Source: an uncultured Propionivibrio sp.
Lineage (GTDB): Bacteria > Pseudomonadota > Gammaproteobacteria > Burkholderiales > Rhodocyclaceae
Direction of reading: 5' to 3'
DNA length: 23,129 nt
Assembly: GCA_937923255.1 (NCBI GenBank)
Contig: CALAIL010000023.1
Span: forward strand, 1-23,129
In this document: positions 7,930 through 17,111 of the stretch, piece by piece
How the letters are laid out: every line of letters starts with the position of its first letter
How positions within the stretch are numbered: position 1 is the stretch's first letter
Notes under the pieces: generated by a model
The model's database searches: none
The model's input: the letters and a program-made list of their open reading frames with translations, nothing else
Told to the model about the DNA's origin: nothing
Made by a program: the position numbers and the translations under genes

Positions 7930-9108
7930 ATGAACGCATTACAAGGAATCAAGGTACTTGATCTGACTCGCGTTCTGGCGGGCCCATACTGTTCGATGAT
8001 GCTGGCCGATTTTGGCGCGGATATCATCAAGATCGAACCGCCCGGCGTCGGCGATGATTCGCGCGCTTTCGGCCCGTTCATCGGCAAGGAAAGCGCCTAC
8101 TTCATGAGTCTGAACCGCAATAAGCGCTCGATTACGCTCAACTTCAAGCGCGCCAAGGAAGTCGATCTGTTCCGTGAAATGGTCAAACAGGCGGATGTCG
8201 TGCTCGAAAACTACCGGCCGGGAACGATGGAAAAGTTCGGCATTGGTTACGCGGAATTGAAAAAAATCAATCCCAAAATCGTGTATGCCTCCTGTTCCGG
8301 CTTCGGTCACAGCGGTCCTTATATGCTCAAGCCGGCCTACGACATCATCGTGCAGGCGATGGGCGGCATCATGAGCATCACGGGGCCGGAGAATGGCGAA
8401 CCAACCCGCGTGGGCGCTTCGGTCGGTGATATCGTCGCCGGGATGTTTACGGCCTATGGCGTCATGCTCGCCCTCTTCCACCGCGAACGGACGGGAGAAG
8501 GCCAGGAAGTCGATGTCGGCATGCTCGACTGCCAGCTCGCCATCCTCGAAAATGCCATCGCTCGTTACACGACCTCGGGCAACGTGCCCGTCCCGCTCGG
8601 CAACCGTCACCCGTCGATCACGCCGTTCGCTTCATTCACCGCCAAGGACGGTCATATCATCGTCGGCGCCGGCAATGACCGGCTTTGGGAAAAGCTTTGC
8701 AACATCCTCGAACGTCCTGAACTGGTCAAGGATGCGCGTTTCGAAAACAACGGCAAGCGTACCGCCAATGTCAAGGAGCTGACCGACATCCTGAATGATA
8801 TCTTCAGCAAAAAGACCATCGCCGAATGGCTGGAACTGCTCGAAAAGGCCGAATTGCCCTGCGCGCCGATCAATACCGTCGATAAGATCGTCAACGACCC
8901 GCACATCAAGGCGCGCGACATGATGGTCGAACAGGAGCATCCCGTGGCCGGCCATCTCAAAATGTCGGGCATACCGGTCAAAATGTCGGGCACACCGGGC
9001 GCAGTCAAAACGCCGGCGCCGCTGCTCGGTCAGCATACAGAAGAAATCCTCAAGGAATTTTTCGGCTGGGATAAGGCGAAGACCGAAGCCTTCTTCAAGG
9101 CAGACTAA
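7930..9108 (+). CDS. class III CoA-transferase (CaiB/BaiF family)
   Basis: Family III enzymes move CoA between carboxylic acids through an aspartyl-CoA intermediate. The 392-residue protein has the canonical start LQGIKVLDLTRVLAGPYCSM and the N-terminal Rossmann part (DFGADIIKIE). The predicted catalytic aspartate is D167 in ASVGDIVAGM. The small domain begins near NRHPSITPFASF, and length is normal for the family. The ATG at 7930 follows a strong AGGAG site (7919-7923). No acyl-CoA dehydrogenase, hydratase or decarboxylase gene lies beside it, so the acid substrate cannot be assigned. Divergence from the GntR regulator suggests substrate-induced expression. A strong terminator follows, so it is probably monocistronic. 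Confidence 0.92.
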   Translation: MNALQGIKVLDLTRVLAGPYCSMMLADFGADIIKIEPPGVGDDSRAFGPFIGKESAYFMSLNRNKRSITLNFKRAKEVDLFREMVKQADVVLENYRPGTMEKFGIGYAELKKINPKIVYASCSGFGHSGPYMLKPAYDIIVQAMGGIMSITGPENGEPTRVGASVGDIVAGMFTAYGVMLALFHRERTGEGQEVDVGMLDCQLAILENAIARYTTSGNVPVPLGNRHPSITPFASFTAKDGHIIVGAGNDRLWEKLCNILERPELVKDARFENNGKRTANVKELTDILNDIFSKKTIAEWLELLEKAELPCAPINTVDKIVNDPHIKARDMMVEQEHPVAGHLKMSGIPVKMSGTPGAVKTPAPLLGQHTEEILKEFFGWDKAKTEAFFKAD

Positions 9109-9139
9109 AACCGCTTAAAGCAGTCTGGCTCCGCCTGAC

Positions 9140-9175
9140 AAAACGCCCCGTTGCTTTCTGCAAGGGGGCGTTTTT
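9140..9175 (+). terminator. Rho-independent terminator after the CoA-transferase gene
   Basis: A stem pairs AAACGCCCC with GGGGCGTTT, interrupted by one G-G mismatch and continued by TTGC with GCAA around a TTTCT loop. It is followed by a T-run (9171-9175). It lies about 30 bp past the stop codon. The A-tract on the 5' side may let it work in both directions, which would also serve the convergent clpB gene. Confidence 0.88.
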
Positions 9176-9211
9176 ATTTGCAACAAACAGGGCAGAAAAC
9201 ATAAATCGGCC

Positions 9212-9238
9212 TGAAGCCCTTTATTTATAAGGGCTTCA
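9212..9238. repeat. single copy of the hairpin repeat found at 109-270
   Basis: TGAAGCCCTT and AAGGGCTTCA form a perfect 10-bp stem around the loop TATTTAT. The 17-mer at 9214-9230 matches the array unit junction at 223-239 at 16 of 17 positions. The element lies 30 bp past the clpB stop codon. It has no T-run in either direction, so it is not a standard terminator. Confidence 0.65.
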
Positions 9239-9267
9239 TGGCATCAAAAAACATAAACCGCAGCTGC

Positions 9268-11847
<2,580 letters not shown>

Positions 11848-11913
11848 ATCACGACCTCCTTGGGTAAATATCGATCTTTCGCGGACTGCACATGCAATCA
11901 GGTTTCCTTAAAA

Positions 11914-11939
11914 ATAGGGACAAACCGACAATTTTCAAG
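11914..11939 (-). promoter_or_regulatory. sigma-32 (heat-shock) promoter of clpB
   Basis: On the minus strand a CTTGAAA box (11933-11939) is followed after exactly 13 bases by CCCTAT (11914-11919) and a T-rich stretch. The RpoH consensus is CTTGAAA, 13-14 bases, CCCCATnT, so only one core position differs. Predicted transcription starts about 58 bp before the clpB ATG. clpB belongs to the RpoH regulon in well-studied Proteobacteria, which supports the assignment. Confidence 0.78.
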
Positions 11940-12043
11940 GCATCCACCCTCACCCCCGCCAGCCTGGCGATAGTTTTCTTCACACCGGGAAGCGCCCCGG
12001 AAGCTATGCCAGAACAACACAGGTACCGCATAAAATTTGGGGA

Positions 12044-12052
12044 TGCTATGAT
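12044..12052 (+). promoter_or_regulatory. candidate extended -10 promoter for the binding-protein gene
   Basis: TGCTATGAT fits an extended -10 element (TGnTATGAT, one mismatch to TATAAT) about 67 bp before the binding-protein ATG. No convincing -35 is visible at the right distance, which is acceptable for extended -10 promoters. A CCGGG/CCCGG hairpin lies at 11985-12000, between this promoter and the clpB promoter. Confidence 0.4.
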
Positions 12053-12118
12053 GCATACGCAACATCGTGTCTGATTTTTTGCCCGTCCGACTCATAGTGT
12101 CAATCCAGGAGAACCGAC

Positions 12119-13054
12119 ATGAAAAAGCTGTTGCTTCCATTACTTCTTTCCGCCGCCCTGCTGCCTGCCGTTGCCCAGGCGCAGCAGAAAAAAGACAGTT
12201 ACCGCTTCGTCGTCGTGCCCAAGGTCGTGCACCCGTGGTTCGACGCCGTCAATGAAGGCGCCAAGAAGGCCGCCCAGATGATCCAGGCGCAAACCGGGGC
12301 GAAGGTCGTCATCGATTACCAGGCGCCACAGAAAGCCGATGTCGTTGAACAGAACCAGATTCTTGAGCGCGCCATCGCGACCAAGCCGGACGGCATCATC
12401 GTCGACCTGCTTGACGGCAAAGGTAACCGCGCCGTGCTGCAAGAAGCGCTAAAACGCAAGATTCCGGTCGGCGTATTCGACTCGGTGCCGCCGGAAGGCA
12501 TGAACCTGACCAGTATCGGCGCCGATTTCTGCGAGCAGGCCAACATTGCTGCTGAACGCCTGGCCAAACTGCTTGGCGGCAAAGGGGAAGTCGCCATCAT
12601 GAAAGGCGTGCCGACCGCGCCCAACCATGCGATCCGCGCCGAGTGCCACGAAAAGACCTTTGCTAAATATCCGGGGATCAAGGTCGTCGCCCACGGCATC
12701 GACAATGACGACATCGAAACGGCACAAAAACAGGCGGCTGCGATCATGCAGGCCAACCCGAACCTGAAAGGCTGGGTCGCCTGCGATGCCGCCGGGCCGA
12801 TCGGCGTTGGACAAGCCATCAAGGAAGCCGGCAAGGCTGGCAAAGTCATTCTCGTCGGACTGGATGACCTGCCCGAAATGGTACAACTGGTCAAAGATGG
12901 CGTCGCCGATTCGTCATCCGCCAGCCGGCCGGACATGCAAGGTTACTGGTCGGTCATCGCACTCTGGCAAAACACACTCGGCATGAAGACGCCGAAATAC
13001 ATTGATACCGGCACCGTCGTCATTACCAAGGACAACCTGACGACGTACAAGTAA
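12119..13054 (+). CDS. periplasmic sugar-binding protein of an RbsB-type ABC importer
   Basis: The 311-residue protein captures a sugar-like ligand in the periplasm and delivers it to the importer encoded downstream. A Sec signal peptide (residues 1-21, cleavage after AQA) precedes a periplasmic-binding-protein type 1 fold. The first strand block is YRFVVVPKVVHPWFDAVNEGAKKAA. KPDGIIVDLLD and the second-lobe GWVACDAAGPIGVGQAI are typical of ribose, xylose and LsrB-like proteins. The ATG at 12119 has an AGGAG site 7 bases upstream. A hairpin immediately after the gene separates it from the ATPase and permease genes, an arrangement that commonly allows excess binding protein to be made. The ligand is not identifiable from the sequence. 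Confidence 0.9.
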   Translation: MKKLLLPLLLSAALLPAVAQAQQKKDSYRFVVVPKVVHPWFDAVNEGAKKAAQMIQAQTGAKVVIDYQAPQKADVVEQNQILERAIATKPDGIIVDLLDGKGNRAVLQEALKRKIPVGVFDSVPPEGMNLTSIGADFCEQANIAAERLAKLLGGKGEVAIMKGVPTAPNHAIRAECHEKTFAKYPGIKVVAHGIDNDDIETAQKQAAAIMQANPNLKGWVACDAAGPIGVGQAIKEAGKAGKVILVGLDDLPEMVQLVKDGVADSSSASRPDMQGYWSVIALWQNTLGMKTPKYIDTGTVVITKDNLTTYK

Positions 13055-13066
13055 GCGCACCACACG

Positions 13067-13095
13067 CCGCGCTGCCGCTTTGGCGGCGCGGTTTT
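13067..13095 (+). terminator. terminator-like hairpin between binding-protein and ATPase genes
   Basis: CCGCGC (13067-13072) pairs with GCGCGG (13086-13091). The stem continues through a T-G wobble and GCC with GGC around a GCTTT loop, and TTTT follows. It begins 13 bp past the binding-protein stop codon. It probably works as a partial terminator or as a 3' stabiliser that raises binding-protein output relative to the membrane components. Confidence 0.75.
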
Positions 13096-13222
13096 GTGCT
13101 GCATACCGGCCGCCCGATTCACGGCGCTCTGTTTCTGGTTTTTGGCGCCCTGCTTTCCGGCACCAACACTTCTTTTACGAGCGCCTTTTTACTCCGTTGT
13201 TTTTCTTTCCCGTACGCCTGCT

Positions 13223-14722
13223 ATGCCGCTGATCGAAGCCCGCAATATCAGCCGCCGCTTTCCCGGCGTCATTGCCCTGAACGATGTCAGCCTGAACATC
13301 GAGGCCGGGCAAGTACATATCCTTGCCGGCGAGAACGGCGCCGGAAAATCAACACTGGTCAAGATTCTGACCGGCGCGTATGCGCCCAGCTCAGGCAGCT
13401 TGCGCATCGACGGCGAAGACCCAACCACCCGGCCTGGACTGTTCGACCGGATTGCCTATGTGCCGCAGGAACTGAGCCTGTTCGAATACATGACGGTGGC
13501 GGAAAACCTGTTCATGCCCTTCGACAAATCAGGCACGGCGCGTTATGTCATCGATCGGGCGATGCTCAATACGGCGGCGCGCGAATACATCGAACGTTTC
13601 GAGATTCATGTCGAACCGGAGGATCTCGTCAAGAACATTCCTGTCGCCGACCGACAGCTCCTGCAAATTGCGCGCGCCTCGACACGTAGGCATTTCAAGA
13701 CGATCATTCTTGACGAGCCGACTTCTTCGCTCACCATCCGCGAAACCGAGCGCCTGTTCGGCATCATTCGCCAGCTGCGTGAACGCGGGCATGCGGTCGT
13801 ATTCATTTCGCACAAAATGGAGGAAATCTTTGCGCTTGGCGATGTCGTCACCGTGTTACGCAATGGCGAGCTCGTCGCCACCCGGCCACTGGTGGATCTC
13901 GACGTGCGCGCTCTGATCCGTCTGATGTCGGGCGAAGAAATCGAGATCGACCGCCATTTTCAGCCACGCCATGCCGCTGGCGAGACGCTGCTCATGGTCG
14001 ATCGGCTGAGCGGATACCGTTTCCGCGATGTTTCCTTCTCGCTGCGCCGCCATGAGATCCTTGGCTTTGCCGGGCTGGTCGGCGCTGGCCGCTCCGAACT
14101 GATGCAAACCATTTTCGGCTACCTGAAAGCAAGCGGCGGCTCGGTTCATGTCAACGGCCGTCCCTGGAAGCTCGGGAATACCCATTTCTCGACGCGCCAC
14201 GGCGTGCTTTATCTTTCCGAGGAACGCCGCCTGCACGGTATTTTGCCGCTGCTCGGTGTGCGCGAAAACGTCGGCGTTTCGATTTTTGATCGAACGCTTA
14301 ACGCGCTCGGCGTCATTTCACGAAACAAAGAACGCACGGCCGTTGAACGCCTGGTCGCCGATTACGAGGTTAAAACCGCATCGATCGACAAGCAGATCAT
14401 GTATTTATCCGGCGGTAATCAGCAGAAGGTCATCATCGGTCGGGCAATGAGCGGCCAGCCGACGATCCTGATTTTCGATGAACCGACCAAGGGCATCGAC
14501 GTCAAGACGAAGGCGGAAATTTATCGCCTAATGCAACGCTTGGCCGAGGAAGGCGTCGGGATCATCCTCGTTTCGTCGGACATGGACGAGCTGCGCAAAT
14601 GCGCTAGTCGCATCCTGACGATGTATCACGGCACCGTCAACGGCGAATTCCAAACGGCCGCCACCAGCAACCAACAATTGGTCGCCGCGATTCTCGGCGC
14701 CGGAGAAAAAACTCATGAATGA
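13223..14722 (+). CDS. sugar ABC transporter, double ATPase subunit (RbsA-type)
   Basis: This 499-residue protein carries two fused nucleotide-binding domains and powers the importer at the inner membrane. Domain 1 has Walker A GENGAGKST (36-44), a degenerate signature region (VADRQLLQIARAS) and Walker B ILDEPTSSLT. Domain 2 has the degenerate Walker A GLVGAGRSE usual in RbsA/MglA relatives, a full LSGGNQQK signature and LIFDEPTKGID. The ATG at 13223 is chosen because MPLIEARNISRRFPGV is the normal family N-terminus; the frame stays open upstream to 13094 without meaning. No clear ribosome-binding site precedes it, so translation may be modest. The 168-bp gap to the binding-protein gene holds only the hairpin. 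Its end overlaps the permease start by 8 bp. Confidence 0.93.
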   Translation: MPLIEARNISRRFPGVIALNDVSLNIEAGQVHILAGENGAGKSTLVKILTGAYAPSSGSLRIDGEDPTTRPGLFDRIAYVPQELSLFEYMTVAENLFMPFDKSGTARYVIDRAMLNTAAREYIERFEIHVEPEDLVKNIPVADRQLLQIARASTRRHFKTIILDEPTSSLTIRETERLFGIIRQLRERGHAVVFISHKMEEIFALGDVVTVLRNGELVATRPLVDLDVRALIRLMSGEEIEIDRHFQPRHAAGETLLMVDRLSGYRFRDVSFSLRRHEILGFAGLVGAGRSELMQTIFGYLKASGGSVHVNGRPWKLGNTHFSTRHGVLYLSEERRLHGILPLLGVRENVGVSIFDRTLNALGVISRNKERTAVERLVADYEVKTASIDKQIMYLSGGNQQKVIIGRAMSGQPTILIFDEPTKGIDVKTKAEIYRLMQRLAEEGVGIILVSSDMDELRKCASRILTMYHGTVNGEFQTAATSNQQLVAAILGAGEKTHE

Positions 14723-15794
14723 CAGCACAACTCAGGAAAAAACGGCCGAAATCTCTCCTGAGAACGCACACGCCAGCCGACTGCGCCGATTGATGAGCCA
14801 GCCGCTGAGCGGCGTGCTCGCCGCGCTGGCCATCATCTGCCTTGTCTCCAGCCTGCTGTCCAGCGCCTTCCTCGACGCCTATAACCTGTCGATCATCGCT
14901 CGCGCACTGGCATTTGTAGGCCTCATTACCCTAGCGCAAACAATGCTCATGGTACTCGGCGAACTTGACCTCTCGCTCGGCATGATCAGCGGCCTGGCCG
15001 CCGTCATCGGCGGCATCGCCATGGTGCATTGGGGCATGCATCCGGCGCTGGCGATTCCGCTCACGCTGCTTGCCGGCGCGGCCTGCGGGCTGATCAATGG
15101 CTTGCTCGTTACCGGCCTTGGCCTGCATTCGCTGGTGCTGACCATCGGCATGAGCGGCGTCTATCTTGCCTTCAAACTCGGCTTCACCAAAGGCGCAGCG
15201 ATCACCGGCATCCCGGAAAGCATCCATTTTCTCGGACAGGCCAATCTTTACGATCTATTGCCGACCGTGCTGCAAGGCGCCGTCGAAAAAATACCGCCCC
15301 TGCTCAAGCTCTGCGAAGCCTTGCCGCTGCCGACGCTGATCATGTTTGTCTGCATGGGCATTGTCGCTTTTATCATGGCGCGTACACCTTTCGGACGTTA
15401 TATGTACGCCATCGGCAACAACACGGCAGCCGCACAAATTCTCGGCATCCGCGTCAATCGCGTGCGCCTGGCGGTATTCACCTGCGCCGGCCTGCTCGCC
15501 GCACTTGCCGGTATTCTGATGGTCGCCCGCATGGGGACCGCGCAGCCTTCAATCGGCGAAAACTGGGTGCTGCCTTCGATCGCTGCCTCGGTCATTGGCG
15601 GCGTTTCAACCACGGGCGGCGTCGGCGGCCCCATCGGCGCAATCATCGGTTCGGCCATTGTCAATGTGATTGAGAACATCATCGTTCTGATCGGCATCAA
15701 CACCTACTGGCAAAGCGGCGTCAGCGGCGCAGTGGTGGTGATCGCCATTTCCGTTGATGCATTGTCCCGACGCTTCTTCCGCAAGGAACACTAG
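14715..15794 (+). CDS. sugar ABC transporter permease (RbsC-type)
   Basis: This 359-residue inner-membrane protein forms the channel of the importer, probably as a homodimer. After a cytoplasmic N-terminus of about 30 residues, hydrophobic segments are distributed through to about residue 345, in line with the 8-10 spans usual for the family. The GELDLSLGMISGLAAVIGG block corresponds to the conserved GxIDLSVG motif of RbsC-like permeases. The EAA-like loop appears as YAIGNNTAAAQILGIRVNRV, followed by the TTGGVGGPIGAIIGS segment. The ATG at 14715 overlaps the ATPase gene by 8 bp (ATGAATGA), and a GGAG lies about 10 bases upstream, so the two genes are translationally coupled. It ends the operon; no sugar kinase or dehydrogenase gene follows on this strand. 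Confidence 0.93.
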   Translation: MNDSTTQEKTAEISPENAHASRLRRLMSQPLSGVLAALAIICLVSSLLSSAFLDAYNLSIIARALAFVGLITLAQTMLMVLGELDLSLGMISGLAAVIGGIAMVHWGMHPALAIPLTLLAGAACGLINGLLVTGLGLHSLVLTIGMSGVYLAFKLGFTKGAAITGIPESIHFLGQANLYDLLPTVLQGAVEKIPPLLKLCEALPLPTLIMFVCMGIVAFIMARTPFGRYMYAIGNNTAAAQILGIRVNRVRLAVFTCAGLLAALAGILMVARMGTAQPSIGENWVLPSIAASVIGGVSTTGGVGGPIGAIIGSAIVNVIENIIVLIGINTYWQSGVSGAVVVIAISVDALSRRFFRKEH

Positions 15795-16357
15795 TTTCCG
15801 CAAATATCGCACCACATAGCGATAACCCCCAACGCAACACACGACGGGATAACTGCGGCGCCACCTTGCTCTATCCCGTGGTAAAGACGGGATGCGCTGC
15901 GGCAGCAGGCTTTCCGCCCACCCCCGCCTATCGGGCATTATCCCCGCCCAATCCGCCTCACGTGCAACGGCATGATGGTACCACCAACAGCACCCTCATA
16001 TACAACGATAAAGCTATTCCTAGACGCCGCTCTGATCGGTGACGCGTCCGAAATACCCCCACCCCAGACCAATGCAGAAGCAGTGCTGCACAAAATCGGG
16101 CACGCAAACAGGAAATATTTCGCGTTTTGCGCCATGTCTCAGATTCGGTACATGTCTGATACAAAAGAGATATATAAGCAAAACACCCTTAACACAACTT
16201 GCGCTATACTGCGTTCCGTGAAGTGATACGACATTTCATATTGTGAAACACAGCATACATTGCATTGCCAGCGTTGCTGAAAATGTCATGAATTGTCTTG
16301 TTAATCACTGTTGTTGATATTGTTGATTGTCATCTGAAAGGAATAAAAGGTAGTTGT
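15795..16357. other. gene-poor intergenic region with inverted repeats
   Basis: No convincing gene is seen in these 563 bp. Near the permease end, ACGGGATA (15844-15851) and TATCCCGT (15872-15879) form a perfect 8-bp inverted repeat with a 20-base loop and no T-run, possibly a 3' mRNA stem-loop. CATGTCT occurs twice within 16133-16160. From about 16160 the sequence becomes AT-rich. TTTCA and TGAAA form an inverted repeat (16234-16248), a TATACT box lies at 16205-16210, and TTGTTGAT is repeated with a 9-bp period at 16311-16327. The right half looks like the control region of the small gene that follows. Confidence 0.5.
16293..16321 (+). promoter_or_regulatory. candidate promoter of the small membrane protein gene
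   Basis: TTGTCT (16293-16298) and GATATT (16316-16321) are separated by 17 bp; each matches four of six consensus positions. The predicted start is about 30 bp before the ATG at 16358. The direct repeat TTGTTGAT (16311-16318 and 16320-16327) overlaps the -10 box and could be a regulator site. Confidence 0.35.
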
Positions 16358-16612
16358 ATGAACACGAATCACCTTACCGGCCAAACAACGTCGAAATCGG
16401 TTTCCAGCCTCGCGAAAAGCCGTCTTCTCGCTTCTGCGGCGGCCATTGCTGCGTTGATCGCCGGTGTCGCTACTGTCTCGGCGCCGCTGCTGGTGCTCAG
16501 TGGTATCTTTGCCTATGGCTGGCCGTTGCTCCATGCCGCTTTCAATAGTTTCAGCGAGCACGCCGGTAAAACAACGAAGCGAATTCACACAAGCGCCGGT
16601 GTTGCCCGATAA
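16358..16612 (+). CDS. small hypothetical membrane protein, 84 residues
   Basis: This family is not recognised. The protein has a polar, Thr/Ser/Asn-rich N-terminus (1-20), then a strongly hydrophobic stretch from about residue 22 to 57. That stretch is rich in Ala, Leu, Val and Ile and is broken near SAPLL, giving one or two membrane spans. A basic polar tail ends in AGVAR. The ATG at 16358 is preferred over an upstream ATG at 16298 because AAGG lies 7 bases before it and the extra 20 residues are not protein-like. It stands alone between two gene-poor regions. Codon use looks like the neighbouring genes, which supports it being real. Position gives no functional clue. Confidence 0.55.
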   Translation: MNTNHLTGQTTSKSVSSLAKSRLLASAAAIAALIAGVATVSAPLLVLSGIFAYGWPLLHAAFNSFSEHAGKTTKRIHTSAGVAR

Positions 16613-16649
16613 ATCCATGCATTATGGCGTTATCAAGCCGTTGTAGTCC

Positions 16650-16671
16650 GCTGATTGAAATCAGCCGTTTT
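16650..16671 (+). terminator. weak terminator-like hairpin after the small gene
   Basis: GCTGAT and ATCAGC form a 6-bp stem around a TGAA loop, followed after two bases by TTTT. It lies 38 bp past the stop codon of the 84-residue protein gene. The stem is short, so termination would be partial. Confidence 0.45.
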
Positions 16672-16707
16672 ACTTGAAGAAACATGGTGTGACAGCATAA
16701 ATTTTTA

Positions 16708-16747
16708 GCACTCTTCCGGAATTCGGTGCGGGCCGAGTTCTGGTGCT
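16708..16747. other. long imperfect stem-loop
   Basis: GAATTCGG (16719-16726) pairs with CCGAGTTC (16733-16740), 7 of 8 positions, around a 6-base loop. An outer stem AGCAC with GTGCT extends it after an internal loop. It lies in the gene-free region and belongs to no feature I recognise. Confidence 0.4.
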
Positions 16748-16794
16748 GCCGTTAAGGCTTAGCGCCCCAAACAATCTTGCTAGAAAGATTCGAA

Positions 16795-16914
16795 GTAAGC
16801 ATTTTTTCACCTCAAACGTGCGGATTTACCACAAGCAGTCTCTCAACCCACCGGCGGAAATTTCCCTTCCCGCCTGTAGCAAGTTTCCTCACCTCGCACG
16901 TGCCGATTGACCAC
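16795..16914. repeat. two diverged direct copies of a ~38-bp element
   Basis: Copies at 16795-16832 and 16876-16914 start 81 bp apart. Read on the minus strand both follow the pattern GTGGT, AATC, GCACGT, GAGGTGA, AAA, TGCT, AC, with roughly 30 of 38 positions matching. Weaker similarity (CTCTC, ACCC, CGG) continues past the plus-strand right end of each copy. This suggests an old tandem duplication of about 81 bp. Confidence 0.55.
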
Positions 16915-17111
16915 CTCTCCCACCCGACTGCGGCGTTATAACCTCATGAGCGCTTAATAACGCTGCTGCTGCCGAACTCCGCCAGAAAAACAATGAAATC
17001 AATTTTCCATGCAAGGCGGCAGAACAATCCTTTGATTTCACTGGCAACGCAAAGACTTATTGCCTGACCCCATTGTTAGGGGCATCGTCTGAAACGCCCG
17101 TGGATACTGGG

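Larger units (their letters stand above)
16613..17111. other. gene-free region with structured and repeated DNA
   Basis: No gene is seen between the small membrane protein and the ATP-grasp-like gene. The region holds a weak terminator-like hairpin (16650-16671), a long stem-loop near 16708-16747, and a two-copy diverged repeat (16795-16914). None resembles a known insertion sequence end or tRNA. Confidence 0.5.

Noticed and set aside
5202..9108. Oxalate degradation locus (formyl-CoA:oxalate CoA-transferase)
   Set aside because: The CoA-transferase lacks the glycine-rich GGGGQ-type loop expected of that enzyme, and no oxalyl-CoA decarboxylase gene is present.
15972..16226. Plus-strand 84-codon frame before the small membrane protein
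   Set aside because: No ribosome site, no family features, and its second half runs through the AT-rich control region.
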